From Streptomyces rhizosphaerihabitans (GTDB taxonomy: Bacteria; Actinomycetota; Actinomycetes; Streptomycetales; Streptomycetaceae), in contig NZ_JAODTZ010000070.1 of assembly GCF_025399795.1 (NCBI RefSeq), positions 1 through 37,042 on the forward strand: 37,042 bases of DNA, in the 5' to 3' direction. This document shows positions 15,823 to 22,411 of this stretch, piece by piece. Numbering within the stretch: the first letter of the stretch is position 1; every line of letters begins with the position of its first letter. The notes beneath the pieces are model-generated. The model worked only from the letters and a program-made list of their open reading frames with translations, was not told where the DNA came from and searched no databases. The position numbers and the translations under genes were made by a program.

Positions 15823-16170
15823 TCAAGCCGATTCGAGGACCGGGCGGATTTCGAGCGCCTCCGGGGTGGGGAAGCCGCGGGCCAGCTCGATGGCCTCGGC
15901 GTGGTCGGCCACCTCCAGCACGAACCAGCCTCCGAGAGTCTCCTCCCCGCTGTGCACGGGCCCCTCGGTCACCGCTGCGGATCCGTCCGCCGTCTTGCGC
16001 ACGGTGACAGGGCCCTGGTGCTCGGTGTCGAGGGCGTCGCCGCCCGCCAGCTTGCCCGCTGCCGCGAGCTCGCCGATCCACGTCTCGTACGCCTTGCGGT
16101 AGGCATCGCGGTCGGCCTGGATCCGGGCGCGTGACGCGTGCGTCTCGAAGATCACGAGGGCGTATTTCAT
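15823..16170 (-). CDS. YciI-like (DGPF domain) protein
   Basis: The product of 115 residues starts at an ATG at 16170 that overlaps the vgb stop by 4 bp (ATGA), so translation is coupled. It has the YCII/DGPF-domain pattern: MKYALVIFETHASRARIQAD, GKLAGGDALDTEHQGPVTVR, VTEGPVHSGEETLGGWFVLE, and EAIELARGFPTPEALEIRPV. These small dimeric ferredoxin-like proteins are of mostly unknown activity and are often found beside ECF sigma factors; here it sits in a resistance operon instead. A helper role towards streptogramin or a degradation product is only a guess. Confidence 0.85.
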   Translation of the reverse strand: MKYALVIFETHASRARIQADRDAYRKAYETWIGELAAAGKLAGGDALDTEHQGPVTVRKTADGSAAVTEGPVHSGEETLGGWFVLEVADHAEAIELARGFPTPEALEIRPVLESA

Positions 16171-17093
16171 GAGGCATTCTCCTGTTCGGTGTTCCTGGTG
16201 GTGATGTTGGTGGTGGGTCCGATGCGGGCCAGCGCGCCTGTCTCCAGGGCCGTCCATAGGGCGCCGTCCGGGCCCACCGTGATGCCATGCGGTTCGGAGG
16301 CCGGGGTGGGCAGGTCGTGGACGGTGACTATGCCGTCGGAGGTGATCGAGCCGACGCGGTTGCCGCCCCACTCGGTGAACCATGCGGTGCCGTCGGCGTC
16401 GGTGGTGACGGCGTGCGGCCGGGCCGAGCGGTCGGGCAGCGGGTACTCGGTGATCCGGCCGTCGGGCGCTCTGCGACCGATCTGGCCGGCCGCGATCTCG
16501 GTGAACCAGACTCCGCCGTCCGGGCCTACGGCGACACCCACCGGCGCGGCCGCTGCGGTGGGCAGCTCGTGGACCGTGATACGGCCGTCCATGCCGATGC
16601 GGCCGATGGCGTTGGCCTGGTTCATCGTGAACCACATGGCGTCCCCGTCCGCGGCGATCGCGGAGGGGAACGCGCCGGTGCACGGCAGCGGGTACTCCGT
16701 GACCGATCCGTCAGTGGTGAGGCGGCCGATGCGGTCGGCGGCGGTCTCGGTGAACCACAGCGCGCCGTCCGGGCCCGCGGCGATACCGAAGGGACCGCAC
16801 TGCGCGGTCGGCAGCGCGAACTCCGTCGTGTGGCCGGCCGTCGTGATCCTGCCGATCCGGTGCGCCCGGTACTGGGTGAACCACAGGGCGCCGTCCGGCC
16901 CGTTACTGATGACCGTCGGACCGCTGTCCGGGGCGAGCTGATGGCTGGTCGGCTTCTGTCCTGGGACGAGTCGGCCGATCTGGCCGCTGTGCACCATGGT
17001 GAACCACAGCGCGCCGTCCGGTCCGGTGGTGATCGCGTACGGGCCGCTGTCGCGACCGGACACCGCGTACTCTTCGACGGTCCGCGTCGTCAC
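16167..17093 (-). CDS. vgb: Virginiamycin B lyase (streptogramin B lyase)
   Basis: The product of 308 residues starts at a GTG that overlaps the vat stop by 4 bp. It is a seven-bladed beta-propeller of repeated GPDGALWFTE-type blades (for example at residues 65-73, 107-115, 149-156 and 190-199). Vgb enzymes linearise type B streptogramins by an elimination reaction at the ester bond, needing Mg2+ and no water. The residues known to matter in staphylococcal Vgb (Tyr18, His228, Glu268, His270, Glu284) have counterparts here: Tyr19 in SGPYAI, His227 in ARPHAV, Glu267 and His269 in SEPHGI, and Glu284 in TALETG. No signal peptide is seen, so it acts in the cytoplasm. Pairing with vat covers both streptogramin components. 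Vgb-like proteins of unknown role are common, but these residues and the neighbour favour true lyase activity. Confidence 0.85.
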   Translation of the reverse strand: MTTRTVEEYAVSGRDSGPYAITTGPDGALWFTMVHSGQIGRLVPGQKPTSHQLAPDSGPTVISNGPDGALWFTQYRAHRIGRITTAGHTTEFALPTAQCGPFGIAAGPDGALWFTETAADRIGRLTTDGSVTEYPLPCTGAFPSAIAADGDAMWFTMNQANAIGRIGMDGRITVHELPTAAAAPVGVAVGPDGGVWFTEIAAGQIGRRAPDGRITEYPLPDRSARPHAVTTDADGTAWFTEWGGNRVGSITSDGIVTVHDLPTPASEPHGITVGPDGALWTALETGALARIGPTTNITTRNTEQENAS

Positions 17094-17767
17094 TGCTGCT
17101 CCAGACCTTCGGCGGCGGCGATGCGTTCGATGTCCTGCGGGGAACCGGTCATGATGGTGCGCGCGTGCGCGGTCACCAGCTCGACGGGCCAGTCCCACCA
17201 GGCGGCGCGCACGAGCTGTTCGATGTCGCTGTCGTCGAAGCGCTGTCTGATCGTTCTGGCCGGGTTCCCGCCCACGATGGTGTACGGCGGCACGTCGGCG
17301 GTGACCATCGCGCCGGCTGCGATCACGGCACCGTCGCCGATCCGTACTCCCGGCATCACGGTGGCTCCGTATCCGAACCACACGTCGTTGCCGACCATCG
17401 TGTCCCCGCGGCTGGGCATGCCGGTGACGATGTCGAGGGTCTGCTCGGCCCACTCCCCACCAAACACGGTGAAGGGGAAGGTGGACACCCCCATCGACGG
17501 GTGGTCTGCGCCCGCCATCAGAAATCGAGTGCCCGTGGCGATCGCGCAGTACTTGCCGATGATCAGCCGTTCCGGACCGTAGGCGTAGAGCACATTGCGC
17601 TGCACGAAGTCGGTCGCGCCGTCGGGGTCGTCGTAGTAGGTGAAGTCACCTGCCACGACGTTGGTTCCGGCGACCAGTGGCTTGAGGAAGACGACCCGTT
17701 CGTGGGCAGGCAGCGGGTGGAGTGTGGCCGGGTCAGGTGTCCGGGCAGCGCTCGGGTCGGATGGCAC
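17090..17767 (-). CDS. vat: Vat-family streptogramin A O-acetyltransferase (xenobiotic acyltransferase)
   Basis: The product of 225 residues starts at a GTG at 17767, GGAG about 10 bases upstream. It is a left-handed beta-helix hexapeptide acyltransferase: LIIGKYCAIATGTRFLMAGA, then TMVGNDVWFGYGATVMPGVR, IGDGAVIAAGAMVTADVPPY and TIVGGNPARTIRQRF. His89 in AGADHPSMGVSTFPF corresponds to the catalytic His of Vat and CatB enzymes. Vat acetylates the hydroxyl of group A streptogramins with acetyl-CoA in the cytoplasm. The family also includes CatB-type chloramphenicol acetyltransferases, but direct overlap with vgb makes the streptogramin role more likely. The stop codon is embedded in the vgb start (GTGA), and a LysR gene diverges upstream. 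Confidence 0.85.
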   Translation of the reverse strand: MPSDPSAARTPDPATLHPLPAHERVVFLKPLVAGTNVVAGDFTYYDDPDGATDFVQRNVLYAYGPERLIIGKYCAIATGTRFLMAGADHPSMGVSTFPFTVFGGEWAEQTLDIVTGMPSRGDTMVGNDVWFGYGATVMPGVRIGDGAVIAAGAMVTADVPPYTIVGGNPARTIRQRFDDSDIEQLVRAAWWDWPVELVTAHARTIMTGSPQDIERIAAAEGLEQQ

Positions 17768-18052
17768 GTGGGAATCGCTCCGTGGGGGTTCGTGCGCGGC
17801 GGCCGGGGCGTGAGGCCCAGGACCGGTGAGGTACGCGACTTCCGCGCGGTCCGGGTTTTGCGGGCCGTCGGCTGGATCGAGCGAGCCGATCCAGCTGTCT
17901 CGTGCCGGTTCATGCTGTCACCTGTGGGGGGCGGCTGACCGGCTCGGCACCCAGCATGCCGAGCGAGCAGCCTGGGAACAACGGCCGATCTTGTTATGGT
18001 CGTTAACCCAGAGGTTCATGAATTCGGGGGCCATGAGGAAACCGGGGGCGGA
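17768..18052. promoter_or_regulatory. Divergent vat / lysR control region
   Basis: This 285-bp gap separates vat and the LysR gene. It holds two inverted repeats: GCTGGATCG at 17871-17879 with CGATCCAGC at 17887-17895, and GCTCGGCA at 17942-17949 with TGCCGAGC at 17957-17964. On the vat strand an ATG at 17913, preceded by AGGTG with good spacing, opens a frame (MNRHETAGSARSIQPTARKT) that runs out of frame over the vat start; the first inverted repeat lies in its codons 7-15. This may be an attenuator leader. On the lysR strand TTATGGTCGTTAA (around 17994-18006) is a weak candidate for a LysR T-N11-A site. Confidence 0.45.
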
Positions 18053-18946
18053 ATGGAACTGCGGGACATAGAGATCTTCCTGATGCTCGCGGAGGAGCTC
18101 CACTTCGGCCGCAGCGCCGAACGCCTGCATGTCTCCCCAGCCCGTGTCAGTCAGGCGATCAAGAAGCAGGAACGCGTCATCGGCGCTCAGCTCTTCGAGC
18201 GGACCAGCCGCCACGTGCGGATGACCCCTGTCGGAGAGATGCTGCTCCAGCGGCTGAAGCCGGCATACGAGGGCATCCAGGAAGCCATAGCTGAGGTGAC
18301 CACCATCGCCCGCCATCCGTCCGGCACGCTGACGCTGGGGGTCATGGGTGCACAGATGCATGACATGCGCCCGGTCCTGACTCATTTCCGGGCCGGGCAC
18401 CCGTCCGCCGAACTCCGGTTCAAAGAGGTGTTCTTCAGCGATCCGTTCGGAGCCTTGCGGGCCGGTGAGGTCGACGCGGTGACCACCTGGCTGCCCGTTC
18501 GTGAGCCGGACTTGACCGTCGGGGTGGTGCTGCGCGAGGAACCGCTCCACTTGATGGTGGCCACCGACCACCCGCTCGCCCGGCAGGAGTCGGTGAGCAT
18601 GGAGGTGCTCGGTGACCACATCGTGCCGCGTCTGAACGGCCCTCTTCCCGCCTACTGGGAGAGCGCGGTCCTGCCGGCCCGCACACCGGCCGGACGCCCC
18701 GTCCGCCGCGGCCCGGCCGTCTCAACCTTCTACGAGATCCTTGCCTTCGTCGCGGCAGGTGACGTGGTGTGCACGGTCCCCGACGAGGGACGGCGCTACA
18801 ACGCGCAGCCTGACGTCGCCTTCCTTCCCCTCCACGATGCCCCGCCTGTCCAGTGGGCCCTGATCTGGCGCACCGGCAGCGCGACCCCACTGGTACGCGC
18901 ACTCGCCGAGGCGGCGACGGACTGCGGGGACGCAACGGAGCGATAG
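18053..18946 (+). CDS. LysR-family transcriptional regulator
   Basis: The product of 297 residues starts at the ATG at 18053 (MELRDIEIFLMLAEELHFGR), where the LysR HTH must begin; the frame is open upstream but that part has no homology. The winged HTH reads SAERLHVSPARVSQAIKKQE, followed by IGAQLFERTSRHVRMTPVGE and the linker helix. The effector domain follows (GTLTLGVMGAQMHDMRPVLT, EVDAVTTWLPVREPDLTVGV). It diverges from vat across a 285-bp gap, the classic arrangement for LysR activators of the opposite operon, so it is the best candidate for controlling vat-vgb-yciI. The inducer is unknown. A LysR regulator of streptogramin resistance would be unusual. Confidence 0.87.
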   Translation: MELRDIEIFLMLAEELHFGRSAERLHVSPARVSQAIKKQERVIGAQLFERTSRHVRMTPVGEMLLQRLKPAYEGIQEAIAEVTTIARHPSGTLTLGVMGAQMHDMRPVLTHFRAGHPSAELRFKEVFFSDPFGALRAGEVDAVTTWLPVREPDLTVGVVLREEPLHLMVATDHPLARQESVSMEVLGDHIVPRLNGPLPAYWESAVLPARTPAGRPVRRGPAVSTFYEILAFVAAGDVVCTVPDEGRRYNAQPDVAFLPLHDAPPVQWALIWRTGSATPLVRALAEAATDCGDATER

Positions 18947-18956
18947 ATACGGGATG

Positions 18957-19230
18957 TGGCGGCGTCGGTGCTGTCGTCCGTGACACCACCCCGCCACCAC
19001 CCACAAACCAAGGCAAGCGCGACCAGCGACCCCTGCGGCGTCGCGGTCTCGGTCACGTCCTGCCCCGACAGTTCGGCGAGTACCTGGGCCACCGTCTCCC
19101 GCAGCCGCGACCACACCTCACGCTCACCCGCCAGCCGTGAGGTCAACTCGGCGATCTCCGCCTCGAGTTCCTCCACCCGGACACGGGCAGCCGCCTCCCG
19201 CGTCTCCAACTCCTCAATCAACGACACCAT
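18957..19230 (-). pseudogene. Coiled-coil protein fragment
   Basis: From the start at 19230 the frame reads MVSLIEELETREAAARVRVE and continues as strong heptad coiled coil through ELTSRLAGEREVWSRLRETV to about 19060. The frame then runs on to 18796 across the convergent lysR 3' end, where it has no credible sequence, so it is probably truncated. It resembles the fragment at 12619 in make-up. Its role is unknown; related small proteins accompany IS elements. Confidence 0.4.
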
Positions 19231-19305
19231 CGATGCCCCCTACTTCACCCGCCACAGTAGAAGGACACCCACCCCACCCACATCGTCAACCAGCGTTCTC
19301 CCAGC

Positions 19306-19767
19306 TCAGAGCTTCCCCGGAAGAGAGCTACACCCATCGACGAACGCGACACCTCCGTCGTTGGGCAGCGCGAACGGCACACAGAGATGCAGATGACCAG
19401 TGAGGTCTTCTTCATCCCACAGCTCGACCTCGGCGTTGTCCTCGCCGACGTCCACGAGAATCTTGTGCATCGATGCGATCTCAGCGGTCGAGCTGAGCCG
19501 ATGGCCCAGCGGCAGAATGTTGCCAGCCGGGAAAACTCCTGGCTCGGGTCCACTGTTCGGCTCGGGCTCGACAACACCGTTCCGCCGCTCCAGCAGCCCC
19601 CTGAGCTCAGGATGAAGGGCGAAACCCAGCTGCTTCTCCAGCTCAGCGATCTCAGCAGCCGTTGCCGGCGGCCGAAGTGCGGCGTGATCCGCTGGCGACC
19701 GGGCGGCCAGCCACGACTCGAACCGGGCTCATGCCTGATCAAACAGAACAAGATTCATCGATGTCAT
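19306..19767 (-). pseudogene. SMI1/KNR4 (SUKH) family protein with nonsense codon
   Basis: Read from the ATG at 19767, the frame is MTSMNLVLFDQA, stop, ARFESWLAARSPADHAALRP, PATAAEIAELEKQLGFALHP, ELRGLLERRNGVVEP, LPLGHRLSSTAEIA and VELWDEEDLTGHLHLCVPFA. This is the SUKH fold pattern (E-x-x-L-G-x-x-L-P-x-x, then I-L-P). The TGA at 19729-19731 stands where a Trp codon (TGG) would be expected, a single-base change. The C-terminus is also cut after AFVDGCSSL. SUKH proteins serve as immunity proteins for polymorphic toxins or as regulators. Only a downstream alternative start could rescue it. Confidence 0.7.
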
Positions 19768-19971
19768 GGGCAGACGATAGACGGCGGGTCTGACAAAACC
19801 GGCTACCAGGCTCACGGTTGATGCAGTTGCCCGGACTTCCAGAGACAGGTGCCAAGCAAGCTGTCTCACCCAACTCCGGGCATCGCAGCTCATCCGCCCG
19901 AGTCACCCGGACTTATCTGAGACAGGACACTGCTGTCTGTTCGGGGTGGCGGAAGGCAGCTGACGGTTGTC

Positions 19972-21717
19972 TTGGACCCGCATCGGTGGTTGGAACTTCG
20001 GCGTTTTCGCGGTCTGTTCGAGTCTGGGGCGATGAGCCTGTCGGAGATCTCGAAGGAGACCGGGCTGAACCGTCGCACGGTCCGCAAGTACCTGTCTGCC
20101 CAGGCCCCGATCGCCCCTCCGCGGCGGACCTCGAACGGGCAGGTCCGCGGGCGGGTGGTGGACGAGGTGGCGCCGTTGATCGACGCGATGCTGCGAGCGG
20201 AGATCCTGGTCAAGGGTGCGGTGGTCCACGAACGTCTGGCGGCGGAGTACGGCTTCACCGGCAACTACCAGCGCGTGAAGATCTATCTGCAGGAAGCCCG
20301 GCCCCGTATCGCCGAAGAGCTGGGTATCAGCCCGGGTGAACTGGCAGGTCTGCACCGCCGGTTCGAGGTGATCCCCGGGGCCCAGGCCCAAGTCGACTGG
20401 GGTGACGTGGGCAAGATCCTCGCCCACGTCGGCATCCCGAAGGTCTACTCGTTCCGCATGACCTTGTCCTACTCTCGCGATCCGTTCTGCTGCTTCACCA
20501 CAAGTCAGGACCTGGCGACGTTCTTTGACTGCCATCGGCGCGCGTTCTCGCACTTCGGCGGGGTGCCGATGACGATCGTCTACGACCGCACCAAGACCGT
20601 CGTGCGCCGGCACGTCGCTCCGGGCGAGGCGGTCCCACTGCATCCGGAGGCGGTTGCCTTCGCCGGACACTACGACTTCGACATCGACGTGCTGGCCGCC
20701 TACCGACCCACCGGCAAAGGACGGGGCGAGCGGCAGGTTCTGATCGTCCGCGACCATGTCCTGGCAGGGCGTGCGTTTTCCTCCGTCGAAGAGGTGAACG
20801 CCGCGTTCACAGCGTGGGTGCCTATACGGCGGGCGAAGGTCCACGGCACCCACGGCGAGGTCATCGGCCACCGCGCGGTCCGCGACCATATGGCCCTGCG
20901 GCCACTGCCGCAGATCCCCTATGCGGTCACCCAGCGGCACCTGCGGCACGTCGGCAAGGACTGCCTGGTGGCCTTCGACGCGAACCTCTACTCGGTGCCG
21001 GCTCGCAAGGTCCGCCCGCGCCAATTGGCCGAGATCCGGGCCACGAAGTCCCAGATCATGCTGCACTCCACGGTCCCCGACCAGTACGGCGAGACGTTGC
21101 TGGCCAGCCACCCCAGGGCGGTCGGCCGCGGCGCCCGCATCGTCGATGGCAAGCACTGGGACAGCCTGCCCAGGGGCGACAACCGGCGTGTCACCACGGG
21201 TGATGTCCCGCCCCAGCCCCGTCATCGGGACGCCCTGGGCGCCGAGACCGGGCCGCTGACGGCCCTGCTGAACCGGGCGGCTGCCACCCGCGTCGAGGTT
21301 GGCCGCCGACCGTTGTCGGTCTATGACGAGCTGACCGGAACCCGTCCCTTCACCAGCCTCGACGACATGGTCCGCAACCTCAAAGCCGCCGAGATCGCCG
21401 GATGCCTGACCAGCAAACTCGGCACCTACCTGCGGCCGGGCGTCCTCGTCGTCGACGAAGTGGGCTACCAGCCCCTGGAACGAGCCGAGGCCAACCTGGT
21501 CTTCCAGGTGATCTCCAAGCGCTACGAAAAGGGGTCGATCATCCTGACCTCGAACAAGACCTTCAGCGAGTGGAGCCAGGTCTTCGGCGACGAAGTCCTC
21601 GCCACTGCGATCCTCGACCGCCTCCTCCACCACTGCGACGTGATCTCCATCAACGGCCCCAGCTACCGGCTCAAGAATCGGCTCGCCGCCATCGAACGCG
21701 ACACCAACGCGACCTGA
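19972..21717 (+). CDS. IS21-family IstA transposase fused in frame to the C-terminal part of IstB
   Basis: A single 581-residue frame starts at a TTG (LDPHRWLELRRFRGLFESGA). IstA parts are nearly complete: HTH (MSLSEISKETGLNRRTVRKY), Asp in AQAQVDWGDVG, Asp in MTIVYDRTKTVV and Glu in GKGRGERQVL, ending at RPLSVYDELTGTRPF. From about residue 461 the frame continues as IstB: TSLDDMVRNLKAAEIAG, Walker B LVVDEVGYQPLERAE, sensor ILTSNKTFSEW, and SYRLKNRLAAIERDT. The first half of IstB with the Walker A loop is gone. A deletion between istA and istB seems to have fused them. IstB needs ATP binding to help IstA, so transposition is probably lost. CTGTCTCA at 19861 and its inverse at 19918 may belong to the left end. 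Confidence 0.8.
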   Translation: MDPHRWLELRRFRGLFESGAMSLSEISKETGLNRRTVRKYLSAQAPIAPPRRTSNGQVRGRVVDEVAPLIDAMLRAEILVKGAVVHERLAAEYGFTGNYQRVKIYLQEARPRIAEELGISPGELAGLHRRFEVIPGAQAQVDWGDVGKILAHVGIPKVYSFRMTLSYSRDPFCCFTTSQDLATFFDCHRRAFSHFGGVPMTIVYDRTKTVVRRHVAPGEAVPLHPEAVAFAGHYDFDIDVLAAYRPTGKGRGERQVLIVRDHVLAGRAFSSVEEVNAAFTAWVPIRRAKVHGTHGEVIGHRAVRDHMALRPLPQIPYAVTQRHLRHVGKDCLVAFDANLYSVPARKVRPRQLAEIRATKSQIMLHSTVPDQYGETLLASHPRAVGRGARIVDGKHWDSLPRGDNRRVTTGDVPPQPRHRDALGAETGPLTALLNRAAATRVEVGRRPLSVYDELTGTRPFTSLDDMVRNLKAAEIAGCLTSKLGTYLRPGVLVVDEVGYQPLERAEANLVFQVISKRYEKGSIILTSNKTFSEWSQVFGDEVLATAILDRLLHHCDVISINGPSYRLKNRLAAIERDTNAT

Positions 21718-21752
21718 CTGCCTGCGTCCGCGCAGCCAATAGGTTGGTGGCT

Positions 21753-22121
21753 TTACTCGTCGAGGTACTGGTACTCCCCGTTTGCGCTTCCGATCGCTAC
21801 ACCCCCATCGCGGACCTGCCACTCACTCATGCCCTCGACTTCGTGGCTGACGAGGAAGAGGCCGGTGACCAGGTCGTTGTCATCATCGGAGGCAGGAATC
21901 CGCGCTACGAGACGCAGTTGTTCCAGAAACCAGTCAACGGACTGCTCGCGCATGTCGGCGCCGAAGAAAACCCAGTTGGTCCAGTTGTACTGCCGCGCCG
22001 GGAAGCCCCAGCCTCCGCTATACGTCCGATCGGGATCCTCGGAGCTGACGATCTCCTTGACCCGGGCAAGCTGCCGATCGTCGCACTCCAACCACCCCCT
22101 GATCCGGACGAATACACCCAC
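21753..22121 (-). CDS. Small conserved hypothetical protein, possible immunity-type
   Basis: The product of 122 residues starts at the GTG at 22121 with GGGAG eight bases upstream (VGVFVRIRGWLECDDRQLAR). Conserved-looking blocks are SGGWGFPARQYNWTNWVFFG, MREQSVDWFLEQLRLVARIP, GLFLVSHEVEGMSEWQVRDG and a short end EYQYLDE. It is acidic and rich in Trp and Tyr, without a signal peptide or membrane helix, which is the profile of many actinobacterial immunity or effector-partner proteins. I do not recognise a named family. Its neighbours are the IS21 fusion gene and, beyond that, the broken SUKH gene, so an ancestral toxin-immunity locus is possible. The coordinates extend to a further upstream frame (22214) that lacks a site for ribosome binding. 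Confidence 0.65.
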   Translation of the reverse strand: MGVFVRIRGWLECDDRQLARVKEIVSSEDPDRTYSGGWGFPARQYNWTNWVFFGADMREQSVDWFLEQLRLVARIPASDDDNDLVTGLFLVSHEVEGMSEWQVRDGGVAIGSANGEYQYLDE

Positions 22122-22290
22122 GACGGTCACTCCCTCGCGCCTTAGGCACTGCCCTGTCGAGCGTCCACCGTGACGCCGAATCGAACGATAGGCAGAACGA
22201 GCCCAGCCTCGCAAAGGGCTTGATCAGTGCCGACAGGGCGTCAGTCGCAGCCTTTGACAACTGAGCACGTTCATCTGTACCCGACTGAGC

Positions 22291-22298
22291 ACTTCCCC
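22291..22298 (+). repeat. Target-site duplication, left copy (ISL3)
   Basis: ACTTCCCC directly precedes the left inverted repeat and is repeated at 24037-24044. Eight bases is the usual duplication made by ISL3 elements. Confidence 0.9.
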
Positions 22299-22352
22299 GG
22301 CTCTGGCAAGATTTTCGTAGGCGGAGATCATCTCGGCGGTACGGTCGGCCGG
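22299..22352 (+). repeat. Left terminal inverted repeat of the ISL3 element (54 bp)
   Basis: This stretch is the exact reverse complement of 23983-24036. Identity ends after GGTCGGCCGG; the next inward base differs between the two ends. Confidence 0.92.
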
Positions 22353-22411
22353 CCTGCAGGCCGGGCAGCCTGTGACTGTGCTCTGTTGAACTGGCCAGTC
22401 TGTTACCGCAG

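Noticed and set aside
17090..17767. Chloramphenicol acetyltransferase (CatB) as the name for the hexapeptide acyltransferase
   Set aside because: CatB and Vat share the fold and the His motif, but the 4-bp overlap with a Vgb with conserved catalytic residues makes Vat the better call. It remains an alternative until tested.
19903..21822. 639-codon minus-strand open frame
   Set aside because: It lies wholly antisense to the IS21 istA-istB fusion gene, and its Asp/Gly/Val-rich sequence is a shadow of the real frame.
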